A stretch of 64,000 bases of DNA from Guadua angustifolia (Eukaryota; Streptophyta; Magnoliopsida; Poales; Poaceae): positions 34,676-98,675 of the forward strand of contig JAYEVE010000957.1 in assembly GCA_036346375.1 (NCBI GenBank). The letters run 5' to 3'. This document shows, in pieces, positions 1-9,688 of the stretch; the stretch's first letter is position 1, and the number at the start of each line of letters is the position of its first letter. The notes beneath the pieces are model-generated. The model did not search any database, was not told the DNA's origin, and was given only the letters and a program-made list of their open reading frames with translations. A program made the position numbers and the translations under genes.

Positions 1-590
1 ATTCTTGATCCTTGAGTTTTGGAGAGGAAATTTGAGTGCATTTGCATTAGTTGAGCCATATTGAAGCACTCTAAAGTCTCGGGCCTACATCAAGTTTATT
101 ACTCTTGGAGGTTGCCGCCTCCTGAGCTGACTTGAGGCGTGAAGTTCGGTGATCTTCACAAAGAAGCTTGTGAAGGCAGGGCGGTTGTCTTGAGCAAGGC
201 TCGCCTACCCAGAGTGGGGAAGAGCTACCACAGTGATCGAGGAAGGTTCAAGCAAGTGGAGCCGGCTTGAAGAAGTTCAAGTCACCTCAACGTGGAGTAG
301 GGGAGACCGGCAAGTCTCCGAGACCACAGGATAAAATTCACGTGTTCTTCATTTGTGGTTTGCTTTGATCTCTTTTGTGTTACTTCTATCTATTTGATCA
401 CCTTTGTGAAATATTTGTTAGAAATTAAATTAATTGAGTAGATATATTATTTGTTGATCACTAGAATTGCTAGCTATCAAAATTACTAAGATTGTAATTC
501 TTGCTTAGAAATCATTAAATTTGATCTTAGTAATTGAAAATTTAAGCGTTGCCCGTTTGCTCACCCGTTGGCACAACTTCAATATTTTCA
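1..590. other. Unassigned, possibly LTR-derived sequence
   Basis: No coding region is recognised. The stretch around 290-370 ('ggggagaccggcaagtctcc' followed by a stretch resembling 'ccacaggataaa') resembles the U5 part of grass copia-type LTRs, but no matching second LTR, primer-binding site or TSD is visible here, so this is only a resemblance. The window edge cuts it off on the left. Confidence 0.3.
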
Positions 591-600
591 CCAGGTCAGT

Positions 601-675
601 TGGCTGTTAAGGCGTTGTAGCGCGGTGGTAGAGCTCCTCAGTGCGAAACTGAAGACGCGCCTTCGATTCCCGGCT
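601..675 (+). repeat. tRNA-like segment (A-box and B-box) in a repeat
   Basis: The sequence 'tagcgcggtggtagagc' closely fits a pol III A-box, and about 45 bases later 'ccttcgattcccg' fits a B-box. The flanks do not pair into an acceptor stem, so this is not a functional tRNA gene. It is better read as a tRNA-derived segment inside a SINE-like or DNA-transposon repeat. Similar segments lie near 10215-10276 and 16690-16745. Confidence 0.5.
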
Positions 676-764
676 GTATGCACGCGTGTTGGCTGGGCGA
701 TTTTTGTCATGCGACGCGTGGTAAGGCCATGTGGCGCTCGATTTTTTCAAAAAGGTCCCTAGAA

Positions 765-1275
765 TTTTAAAAAATTATGAACAGGTCCTTTTCTTCCGAA
801 AAGACCCTAAAAACCAAGTTTTGATTTTTTTTTTCAAAAGGCCTCTGGACTTTCTGAAAATTGCATAGGTTATGAATTTCTCCGGTCACTTTTTGAAAAG
901 CCCCTAAAAATGGATTTCACCGTTTTTTTGCGAAAAGGCACCCAAAAACTTCAAATTTTGAGAAATTTTTTAGGCAAAAGCCCCTGGAAATTCAAGAATT
1001 ACCGCGTACATAAATTACGAACTTCACTGGTTTTTTTGCAAAAGACCAAAAATACATCTAGGTCCCTTTTTTATTGACTCCCCAAGAAACCGGATTTCGC
1101 AGTTTCTTTGGGAAAAAGCCTCTCAAAATTCCAAAAATTACATAAAATTCGAATTTCACTGGTTTCTTTTGCAAAAGCCTCTAGAAATTATGAAAATTAC
1201 ATCCACATCCTAAAAAACCGGATTTCAATGTTTTTAAATGCTCCCAAAATTTTCTAAAAATTGCATAGATTATAA
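765..1275. repeat. Degenerate tandem repeats, probable Mutator-like element interior
   Basis: Short blocks of the type 'aaaagcccct ... aaaatt ... ggatttc' recur about every 80-120 bases, interrupted by A and T runs. Similar degenerate blocks occur at 17580-18240 and 43810-44420. Such arrays are common in non-autonomous Mutator-like elements of grasses. No TIR pair or transposase was found, so the class is inferred. Confidence 0.45.
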
Positions 1276-1629
1276 ATTCCGCCGGTCGAGTGGGCTCATG
1301 GCGGCTGGCGCGTGCGCCGCCTACACATCTAGTAAGTTACGTAACAAACTGATGAGCCATAATGATGTCACTATTCTACTGTACATGATGTGCCGCACCA
1401 GGAATGATGTACCCAACTACCCATCAACATCTGCAGGATAACATGCACTCCGGGGCTGTATACGTGGTACCTCTGCTACTTGTCAATGAAATCTTCTTAT
1501 CGGAAACATAGAATCCCTCTGTTCTTTTTTTACCGGACGTTTTTTACCTTTTCAGGGTCTCAAGACGCAGTCTTGACGTTACTTTTTATAACTTTACGTA
1601 CTAATAAAACAATAATATTATAGAAGTAT

Positions 1630-2165
1630 TTTCCGCTATATATAAATCCAATTATATAATTTTTATATAGCCAATTTAGATTTTTTAAATCTGTCGACGG
1701 TGTAACATAAAAATTCTCACGACATAGGTTCTAAGACGTCAATTAAAAAGGAAGACGGAGGGAACCTTCCGAGTCATCCTCCGTGGTGCCCATGAAGGCA
1801 ATTTCCACCCAAAACAACAAGAATTATTGGTGCAAGCTAGCTAGTTAGCAAGCGCTTTGCCAGAGCTCGAGACAAACACTTGTTTGTTGATGTCCTCGCA
1901 TAGCTAGAAGTCGTTGGCATTTTCTTTTTGGACGCTAAGCTTTTTCCCAGTTTCGATCGCCGTCGCTTCGTTTTCCATAGGATCTGGACTCGCTACCTAC
2001 TCCAGCTTGCGTTTTTAAAGGCACCGGTAGAGAGGCAATTGACCTTCTTGTCTATTATTATACGTCGTTCTGGATTTATCCTGTAACGCATAGGCGTGTG
2101 AACCTCGATGACAGCTTCTTAATTCGCTTGAACAAAGTATGGTGGATCCATGGCGTGGCGACGTT
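1630..2165. repeat. Duplicated upstream module, copy A
   Basis: From about 1640 this sequence aligns with 30180-30720. Shared blocks include 'atttccac..aaaac.acaag..ttattggtg.aagctagct' and 'tttcgatcgc.gtcgcttcg'. It is the left part of a segment present in at least two copies in the window. The copy at 30.2 kb lacks the MITE, hAT and TRIM insertions that break up this copy. Confidence 0.7.
1984..2165. repeat. Direct repeat, left copy
   Basis: About 180 bases starting 'tctggactcgctacc' recur with roughly 90 percent identity at 2444-2609. A MITE-like element lies between the copies. The duplication is local, since the homologous segment at 30.5 kb has one copy. Confidence 0.8.
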
Positions 2166-2187
2166 GAGACTAACACAACCACACTAA

Positions 2188-2420
2188 TGTTGTGTTTGGT
2201 TTGTCGGATAAGATTGAATGAAATGGGATGATCCTGTGCCATTCGGTTCTATTGTTTTGAGTAAATGGAATGGTTCAATATTTATAAGGAATATTCCTTA
2301 AATTTATATCTCGTCATTCAGAATGGGATAGTTCCATTCAAACAACCAAATACATGAATGATTTTTTTTCTTGAACTATCTCATATATATACCACTTGAT
2401 ACAAGCAACTAAACACACCC
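2188..2420. mobile_element. MITE with GTGTTTGG-type terminal inverted repeats
   Basis: The left end 'tgtgtttggtttg' and the right end '..aactaaacacaccc' are inverted relatives, giving an element of about 230 bases. The ends resemble hAT or PIF-type MITEs of grasses. A clean target-site duplication could not be fixed, so the family is uncertain. It sits between two direct repeats. Confidence 0.55.
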
Positions 2421-2443
2421 TATTATACATCACCTTTTTCTGG

Positions 2444-2609
2444 ACTCGCTACCAACTCCAGCGTGCGTTTAAGGCACCGGTACAGAGGCAATTGACGTTC
2501 TTGTCTATTATACGTCGTTCTGGATTATCCTGTAACGCATACGCGTGTGAACCTCGATGACAGCTTCTTAATTCGCTTGAACAAGTATGGTGGATCGATG
2601 GCGCGGCAA
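2444..2609. repeat. Direct repeat, right copy
   Basis: Second copy of the segment at 1984-2165. Its right end is cut by the hAT element that begins at 2610. The sequence resumes after 4400 with 'cgtggcgacattgag', matching the uninterrupted copy near 2155. Confidence 0.8.
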
Positions 2610-4400
2610 TAGGGCTGGAAACGAGCCGACCCGAGGCTCAATGTAGTGGCGAGCCGAGTCAGGCTTGGCTCGGTCCTGAGACGAGCCCAAAAAACCGGCT
2701 CGGCTCGGCTCGAGGTCGGCTCGCGAGCCGGCTTGTTGGCTCGCCGAGCCAGGGTATTAAACTAGATTAGTAGATAAAACTAGATATAAAGGAAAAGGAA
2801 ACCATGAAGACTCTTAACTCAATTATATGAACAAGTGCAGGAGTATGTACAAATATGAAGGTCCTATACAATGTACGAACAATACATGTAGGAGTTACCT
2901 TAATATAGTTCTAGCAAATATCATTTCCTTTGACCGTATAATTGAAGCAGTTAATTGACCATACCACAAAGAGAGTGAATCTACCTGAAGATAAATAGAA
3001 AATTAGGCTATGTATTTCCTAGCTGGGGCAAGGAAAAGCAAAAAGCATTAGGAATACATGGATAGAAATGCTTGTAAAAGGTACAGCTTACAGAATGATT
3101 CTTGTAAAAGGCAATAAGAATGGTGACCAAACAGGCATTAGCTGCAAGGGCGAAATATTTTAGAGATGTGTCACAAGCTCAAGGTCTAGTCAGCAAGAAA
3201 AACATTTGGGCTATAAGGCCACTGCTTATTGAAGTGCCTACTGTGGAACATACGGGCCCAGATATCTGGTTAATAGAACTAAGATCGCCCCAAGGGGGTA
3301 GACCGGGCCAGCCATGCAGAGAAGACAAACCTTCTGGAGGGTTTAACTGCACGCAGCAGGGGAAAAAGACCGGGAGAATGAACGGACAAGGTAGGTAGAC
3401 AATGCCGGTGCCCCTGCCAAAGGCGGCTCTGCCCCTGCATGCTACTGTACATGGTCGGCCAGCTGCGGGACAGCCTCTCCTCTGCACTCAACTACCCCTG
3501 TAGCTCCTGCTACGCCTCATTCTCCTCAACAACTCCTACTGCTGTACCCAGACAACCCTCCTCTGCTGTATAAAGAGGAGGGGAGCTTCGAGAGAGGAGG
3601 GGGAGAAAAAACCTGTAAGAGAGAACTTGTAAGCAAGAACACTCTTCCATACACCGAAACACCGAACGAAGGAGTAGGGTATTATCTCCACCGGAGAGCC
3701 CGAACCTGGGTAAAATCGCCTTGCGTCTTGCGTTACCATCAGTCTCAGATCTTCCGCTTTGCCCCGTTCATTCTTCTTCATTGCCAATCACAAACATCGA
3801 CACCTACTGGTCGGGGTATAATATAATGAATCTGGTAAAATTGTTCCATTGGGACAGAACGAATGCAACAAGAATGTTCACGAGCATTTGGGAGGGAGTG
3901 CATGAAATCAACATCATGCCAAACAATGCGTAGTAGACGAAGTTCATGATCATAAAGAACAAGAAGTAGAAGAACTTGTCTCCTTCCACTAATAGCCAAT
4001 CATGGAATAGATCAGCACAGTATAAAGAATACCCTGAGCTACGCTGTAGACAAACTCGATAACTGCCTGTACACATCATTCAGTTTCAGGAGACAAGCTC
4101 AGGGCCTAGTCAGTAAGAAAATCATTTTGTAAAGTTCCAGAATCATTCTGTAATCAGTCTGGAGAAGTGGAGATCAGGAGAATAGGAGATGGGCTTTGGG
4201 CTGGTGCCTGACGGGCTGCTAAATAGATGGACTTGATGGCTGGGCCACCGAGTCGGTTTGGCTCGCGAGTCGGCTCGGTGGTCGAGCCGAGCCGGCTCGG
4301 TGTTTTCGCGAGCCTGAAAAATAGGCTCAGCTCGAGCTCGGTCCAAGCCACGAGCCTGTGCGAGCCGAGCCACGAGTCACGGGCCAATTTTCCAGCCCTA
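2610..4400. mobile_element. Non-autonomous hAT element
   Basis: The ends are a terminal inverted repeat, 'tagggctggaaa' at the left and 'ttttccagcccta' at the right. Eight-base flanks 2602-2609 (cgcggcaa) and 4401-4408 (cgtggcga) match at 6 of 8 positions, as expected for an old hAT target duplication. The uninterrupted sequence 'ggcgtggcgacgttgag' is present at 2154. Subterminal regions are rich in GAGCC/GGCTC motifs. No hAT transposase is seen. The interior holds an LTR-like piece. Confidence 0.8.
3490..3790 (+). repeat. LTR-like fragment inside the hAT element
   Basis: A TATA-like 'tgtataaagaggagg' is followed by a leader with 'gaacgaaggagtagggtatt' and 'gcccgaacctgggtaaaa', a signature typical of grass gypsy-type LTR R-U5 regions. 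No matching partner LTR, primer-binding site or coding sequence is present, so it is a fragment or solo LTR. Confidence 0.45.
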
Positions 4401-4504
4401 CGTGGCGACATTGAGAAGTGACTAACACAACCACACTAACTTGGATGTACCGCTGCACTCCTTCAATCCCGCAGTCGGTGGTGCCAGCTTCTTGTAGATG
4501 AGCT

Positions 4505-5058
4505 TGTAATACCCTAGTCTATTAATGTAAATACTCATGTAAAGCGGTAATGGGATTAGTTCTACATTATTTGTATAAATGAGTTGTAGTAGTATATAAT
4601 ACCTATTGAGCCCAAATATAGCACTTCTGGGTTAACCTTTTTACACAAGTGAGGACGAAAGTATAAACGGGATGCTATGTGTGTATTGGTCTGCTTCATG
4701 GGTAGGCTAGGTATTGAGTGAATTTGGGCCAGGGTGTTATAGATGGTATCAGATCATCAACCTTCATTGCATGGCTTGTATGGGATAGGGACGCGCGATG
4801 GGCCCGGAGTGGCAACATGGCATGGTACCGAGGGGTGGTCCTGTGGGGGTGAGTGTAATACCCCGATCTGTTAATGTGAATGCCTATATGAAGTGGTTGT
4901 GGGATTAGTTCCACATTACTTACATGAAGTGAGTTATAGTAGTTTATAATGCCCATTGGATCTAAACATAGCACCTATGGATTAATCATTTTATACAAAA
5001 TGAGAGTGAAAGTGTAAATGGGTGATATATGTGCGCAGATTTTGACCAGGGTGTTATA
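4505..5058 (+). mobile_element. TRIM (terminal-repeat retrotransposon in miniature)
   Basis: Two direct repeats, 4505-4741 and 4854-5058, both begin 'tgtaatacc' and end '.agggtgttata'. The first is followed by 'tggtatcaga' at 4744, a primer-binding site for initiator tRNA-Met. The second is preceded by a purine run 'gtgggggtgag'. The internal part is only about 110 bases and has no coding capacity. A second member with a clean TSD lies at 7310-7975. No clear TSD is visible for this copy. Confidence 0.8.
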
Positions 5059-5480
5059 GGGCCACCGCCCACCCTTCCTTTTAGAAGTCGGGCACTGGTG
5101 AACCCCATTCGTGAATCCGACTAAGTCCGTTGTTTTCTGACCGGAGAGGAGGGCGAAGACTTCTAAAAGTATGAATTGCGACGTAGGGCTCAAATGTTAG
5201 AAAGGCGATGGATGGATAAGAAAATTTCAGCCACACGAGATTAAGAAAAGAAAGAAATATTTGTATGTGAGCCGCTATGTGGGCCTGCCTTAGGTAGTTT
5301 TGCATATTTTTTATTCTGAATTATATTCACTTAGAAATTTTACTTAGGAATTTGTATTCAAAATACATTGGTGCTTTTATTTTTTATTCAGAATTTAATT
5401 TATATCTGTTGAAATTTACATACAAATTTAATTACTAATTTTTATTCTAAATTATATTTATTTAGGGAAACTCGAATTGA
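5059..5480. repeat. Duplicated module, unit A (left part)
   Basis: Aligns with 20543-20930 and, over its first 130 bases, with 30779-30930. Shared blocks include 'tagaaagg.ga..gatggataag' and 'aaatttcagcc.c.tgagatta'. This marks the left side of the segment that carries HIPP copy A, paired with the one that carries copy B. No gene is seen in it. Confidence 0.75.
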
Positions 5481-5499
5481 AATAAAATTGCTCTCACTC

Positions 5500-6360
5500 T
5501 AGACCTTACATGAGCACTTTCTTTTATTGTAGACCATTATAATCTGATCCATCAAAATTGACGTGTAGATTTTATATTTTTTTTCCATCAATTAATATGG
5601 GAATTTTCAGCCCTTAGAGAGCGAGTGTTGTGGCTTTTTTTTGTCTTTGCATTAATAATATAATTTTTTTGTTGGAATTCGTGTACAAACCCTATTGCTA
5701 GTTACTTTATTTTTGTTTCGAATTATATTTATTTAGGTTTTTTACTTAGGAATTAGCATGGAAATCAAATTGTTGATTTTATTTTATTATTTGTTCTCAA
5801 TTTCATTTATTTCCGGACTGTAATTGATATAGGCTCTTTCTAATGTGGACACTCCAAAATTGATCCTAGCTTAGATCTTTACCTTTTTTCACGGCTTAAC
5901 ATGGGAATTTTCTAGGCCACAAATGTAGTAACTTCTTTTGCTTTGATTTAATAATAATAGACCGGAATTGGCACAATAAACCAAATACGGTAAAAAAAAA
6001 AGTAAGTTCTTGATCTATGCACGAGACATTTTTAGTATCATTAATTTGATCCTTTACCTCATTATTCGCCTGAAAAATATTTTCTCAAAATATTTTTTTA
6101 AAATAAAACACCAAAAAAAGTAGCACATGAAAGGAGGGCATAAGGAGGACAAACATCAAGAAAATGACAGGAGAGTGAATTATGTGGGCGAGATGTTTTC
6201 TTGGCCAACTCTTCCTTTTCCTTGTCTTGCCATAGGTTAACAATGAACTTAAAATTCAGCAAATATTGTACCTATAAATTAAAGCACAGGCAAGCTCTGT
6301 TCACCTCTCGGTCCTAACCAACACCCACAGCCTATTTTCCTCTAAATCTAAACCTAACCT
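5500..6360 (+). repeat. Tandemly duplicated HIPP promoter region, distal copy
   Basis: Aligns with 6365-8050 (the TRIM at 7310-7975 excluded). Shared blocks run from 'accattataat' through 'gagcg.gtgttgtggctt.tttg', 'atcaaat.gttgattttatt' and 'cacgagacattttgagta', and end in a full copy of the core promoter and transcription-start region of the HIPP gene. The unit is about 0.9 kb. Confidence 0.75.
6273..6278 (+). promoter_or_regulatory. Orphan TATA box in the duplicated promoter
   Basis: TATAAA in 'cctataaattaaagcacagg' matches the promoter of HIPP copy B at 21533 almost base for base, including the downstream leader 'accaacacccac'. No HIPP exon follows directly. The next HIPP coding exon is about 2.3 kb downstream. 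Confidence 0.6.
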
Positions 6361-6364
6361 AGGC

Positions 6365-7304
6365 TAGCTCTTTCTTTTATTCTAAAACATTATAATTTCT
6401 AGAAAGTTATAATTTGGACACATCAAAATTGATGGTGTAGGTCTTCATCTTTTTCCACCACTCCACGTAGGAATTGCTAGCCCTTTAGATCGAGCGTTGT
6501 GGCTTCTTTGCCCTTGCCTTAATAAAATAACTGTTTGTTGGGTTGTATACAAACCCATTTGCTAATTTTTGTTTGATTTTTATTGGGATTTTTATTTAGT
6601 AATTCGTATAAAAATCAAATCGTTGATTTTATTTTATTATTTATTCTAAATTTTAGTTATTTATGGACTGTGTCATACATGGCTCTTTTTTTAGTCTAGA
6701 CCATTATAATATGGACCACCAAAATTGACAGTGTAGATTTTTATCTTTTTTTCACCACTTAACCCTGGAATTAGAGAACTTGAGAGGGAATGCAATATCT
6801 TGTTTTGCCTTTGCTTTCATAATATAATAGATGAGATTTAGCACAATTAGCCAAATTGGTGGTTTGGCTTGGCCAAAAAAATTGGGAATATGGTAAAAAA
6901 GGATTAATTCCTCATATGCCACTAGAATTTAGGGAAAATCTCTGAATATGTTATTGACATGTGAGACAATGAGTGACATATAAATGATGTGGTGAACTTT
7001 CAGTGGCATACAAGGAATTGTCCCTAAAAAGAATGTAGTAATTTCATGACCTTTGTACGAGACATTTTGAGTATCATTAATTTTCTCCTTTATCCGATTA
7101 TCTAACTTATAAATTATTTGTTAAAAAAGTAAAAACACCAAAAAGGGTAGTACACGAAAGGAAGCATAAGGAGGACAAAAAAAATCAAGAAAATGAGAAG
7201 ACAATGAACCATGAGAGCGAGATGTTCTCTCGGGCCCTCGGCCATCCAGTCCTCCTAGTCTTGCCGTGGATTGTTTTTCAAAAAAATGAAATTAAAAATC
7301 AGCA
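6365..7304 (+). repeat. Tandemly duplicated HIPP promoter region, proximal copy
   Basis: Second unit of the promoter duplication. It leads into the active-looking TATA box of copy A at 7986. It differs from the distal unit by a small MITE-like insertion at about 6902-7026 and by the TRIM that follows. Confidence 0.7.
6902..7026. mobile_element. Small MITE
   Basis: The ends 'ggattaattcctcatatgcc' and 'ggcatacaaggaattgtccc' are inverted relatives. The corresponding place in the distal promoter unit (about 5985-5995) has only an A run, so this is an insertion of about 125 bases. The family is not determined. Confidence 0.6.
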
Positions 7305-7309
7305 AATAT

Positions 7310-7975
7310 TGCAATATCTTGACCCATTAGTGTAAAGTCCCATGTGGACTATATAGAGTGGTAATAGGATTAATACTATATTACTTATCCAAAGTGAGTT
7401 GTGTAGTAGCATATAATATCTGATAGGTCCAAAGGTTAACCCTTTTACACGAAACTAGAACGAAAGTATGAGATACTATTGTGGGTTTGCCCCATAGTGG
7501 GCTATGTTTTGAGTAAAATTTAGGACAATGTGTTACAGATCGTATCAGAGTATCAACCTTCGCTACATCGGCGCATGTGGGATAGGGGTGTGATTTATGC
7601 GTATGGCACGTGTGGGCCAGGAGTGAACATGTGGTATGGCATATATGCTAATACTAGACTCGTAGACATATACCGAGGGATGGTTTTAGGTATTTATCAT
7701 ATATGCAGTGTGCTGTTGAGGGCATCGACCGTTAAGGAAGTGAGTGTAATGCCATAGCATATTAGTGTAAAGGTCCATGTAGAGTGGTGTAGGATTACTC
7801 CATATTGCTTATTTAAAGTGAGTTATACTAGCATATAATGACTATTAACTCCAAACATATCACCTCCTAGCTAGTTAACTCTTTTGCACGAGTGAAGATA
7901 AAAATATAAGTGAAGTCCTATACATGTGTGGATCCACTTTGTGGTGGGCCGGCTGAATTTGAACATGATAGTACA
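7310..7975 (+). mobile_element. TRIM element inserted next to the HIPP-A TATA box
   Basis: Direct terminal repeats occur at 7310-7537 and 7745-7975, related to the TRIM at 4505-5058. 'tgttaca' closes the left LTR and is followed by a decayed primer-binding site (tcgtatcagag, 7540). The target duplication 'aatat' is present at 7305-7309 and 7976-7980. Copy B has the uninterrupted site 'cgaatattgtacctataaa', which confirms the insertion. It lies about 10 bases upstream of the TATA box. Confidence 0.85.
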
Positions 7976-7985
7976 AATATTGTAC

Positions 7986-7991
7986 TATAAA
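7986..7991 (+). promoter_or_regulatory. TATA box of HIPP copy A
   Basis: TATAAA in 'actataaattaaagcgcagg' is conserved with copy B (21533) and with the orphan copy at 6273. The transcript start is expected about 30 bases downstream. The 5'UTR exon then runs to a donor at 8109/8110 ('gaaag|gttaga'). Confidence 0.65.
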
Positions 7992-8587
7992 TTAAAGCGC
8001 AGGGCAAGCTCTTCACCTCAGTCCTCGCCAGGCCAACACCCGCAATCTCTTTTATTTCCTCTCTCTCTACACCTTACAAGCACTACAGGGTCTACAGCAG
8101 AATCGAAAGGTTAGACACAGCTCATGCATGTTGCCAACTGGTCAACTCGTTTCTCTTGCTTCTTGCACGTAGAACAAAATTAAACCAAGAAAGGTATTGA
8201 AAGTTTGAACCTTTTATTTTAGTAGCTTGTTACATACGGAGCAAGATCAACAAGACACATATTTCATATATAATTAATCTTGTAAAGTATTATTACTACT
8301 CAATCTTGATAAATGTTTTGGAAGCTTCTATTATTCCGCGATCGCCCGCGACTAGTGCGTGAGATACAGTTCCTTTTTTTTGGCAGTGGACGTCCACTAT
8401 TTCAATTTATTTTATCATCAGTATATTGATATAGTACTACATCAATTGAGAAAACTACTCTATTAATTCAATATGATATTTAGGAAAGAATATCGTGGTT
8501 AACGTACTTCATGTGCGTATGTATGCTTGAATGTTCTCAGTCAGCATGTCTTTATTGTATATTAATTAGGTGTGCTTTTGTTTGCAG

Positions 8588-9258
8588 ATGCCCAAGTTAG
8601 TTGTCACCATAAACCAGGAATGCTACCGTTGCAACATAAAGATCCAGAAGATACTGGCCTGCCTCCAAGGTACGTACGTGCGCGCACACACACACACATA
8701 TATATATATACACTGGAAAGGTTTGATAATAATATAATTAAAACTGTGATTCCTGGACTGCTTAACCACACATAACTACTATGTATATATCCTGCATGCA
8801 TGTGGGTGTATGCAGATGAGTTTTGCATCGAGAAGATCGAGTTTGAGAAGGGCAACAAAGTGACGATTACCGGCAAGTTCGACGCCGATAAACTCTCTGG
8901 CTGGCTGCAGTGCAAGGCCGCGAAGTGCATCAAGTACATCGAGAAGAAGGATGACAAAAAAGATGAGAAGAAGGATGACAAAAAGGATAAAAAGAAGGAG
9001 TGCAAGCTTGTGCATGTGTATCCATGGTCGTACCCGCCGTGCCCGTACCCGTACCAACCGCCGTACGGCGCGTGCCCCACGTGGCAAGGGAGCAGCAGCT
9101 CTTGCTACCCCGGCAGTGCAGGTGCTACTACTGCTGCACGCCGGCGGCGAGGCCGTCGTCGCCGTGTACCTGTGCGAAGTGTAGCCGTTATAGCAGCTGC
9201 TCCAGTGATCATGGTCATGGGTGCTACTATGGCAGCTCCTGTTCCTCCAAGCCTGTGA
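8588..9258 (+). CDS. HIPP / Pi21-like HMA-domain protein, copy A (frameshifted tail)
   Basis: Spliced gene. The 5'UTR intron is 8110-8587, coding exons are 8588-8669 and 8816-9258, and intron 2 is 8670-8815. The ATG directly follows the acceptor 'tttgcag'. The product is 174 aa. Residues 3-70 form a heavy-metal-associated fold with C12-Y-R-C15. Residues 71-89 are a Lys/Asp/Glu linker, and then comes a Tyr/Pro/Cys-rich region to about residue 126. Relative to copy B one base is missing near 9109-9112, so residues 127-174 are an unrelated Arg/Ala/Val-rich tail. The original frame stays open to 9332 and still encodes the Cys-rich tail with a CSVM CaaX box. Rice Pi21 belongs to this family (proline-rich, HMA domain, blast susceptibility); the role here is inferred. 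A real mutation and an assembly error are both possible. Confidence 0.8.
8684..8710 (+). repeat. Compound microsatellite (CA)n(TA)n in intron 2
   Basis: A run of CA followed by TA dinucleotides lies in intron 2 of HIPP copy A, 15 bases after the splice donor. Intron 2 of copy B lacks it. Confidence 0.9.
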
Positions 9259-9332
9259 CACCATGCGCGCTCCCGACTCCGTTGATCGTCTGCAACGATG
9301 ACAACCCATCCTACGACTGCTCCGTCATGTAA
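9112..9332 (+). pseudogene. Out-of-frame original C-terminus of HIPP copy A
   Basis: This is the ancestral reading frame of the copy A tail, now one base out of register. It matches the copy B tail (for example 'CAKCSR' and 'NPS' then 'CSVM'), has no internal stop, and ends in the CaaX box just before the stop at 9330-9332. If the indel near 9110 is an error, this is simply the real 3' end of the gene. Confidence 0.75.
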
Positions 9333-9422
9333 TACATTTACTGTTGTGTAAGTGTACAAGTGAGGTTCTAATTAAGGTGTAGCTATAGCTACCCTATACG
9401 TACGTACGTGATTATGTTTCGA

Positions 9423-9428
9423 AATAAA
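9423..9428 (+). terminator. Polyadenylation signal of HIPP copy A
   Basis: AATAAA in 'tcgaaataaaga' lies about 90 bases after the conserved stop and is preserved in copy B at 23107. Confidence 0.6.
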
Positions 9429-9688
9429 GATGCATGCATGCATGTGAGCGCTAGCGCTAGTGTGCCTGCATGATCAAAGATGTAACCATGCATATATGCA
9501 AGTTGTCTTAATTGTCTATGTCAAATGAGTACGAGGGCTAGTGTACATATTTGTGTGTGTAAGTTTGATACTTAATTCATGTAGTAGTGCAGGCTTGGTA
9601 CGTAATGCACTAGTAGGTGCTTCATCTACCTTGAAGTCACCTAATTTGGAAATCCATTGGTACCGTTGGAAAGGAGGCACACCGGACT

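Noticed and set aside
601..675. Functional tRNA gene
   Set aside because: A-box and B-box are present but no acceptor-stem pairing or sensible anticodon arm could be formed.
8604..9080. 158-aa minus-strand ORF over HIPP copy A
   Set aside because: It is the antisense shadow of the HIPP exons and spans the intron; low-complexity Ser/Phe text comes from the Lys/Asp linker.
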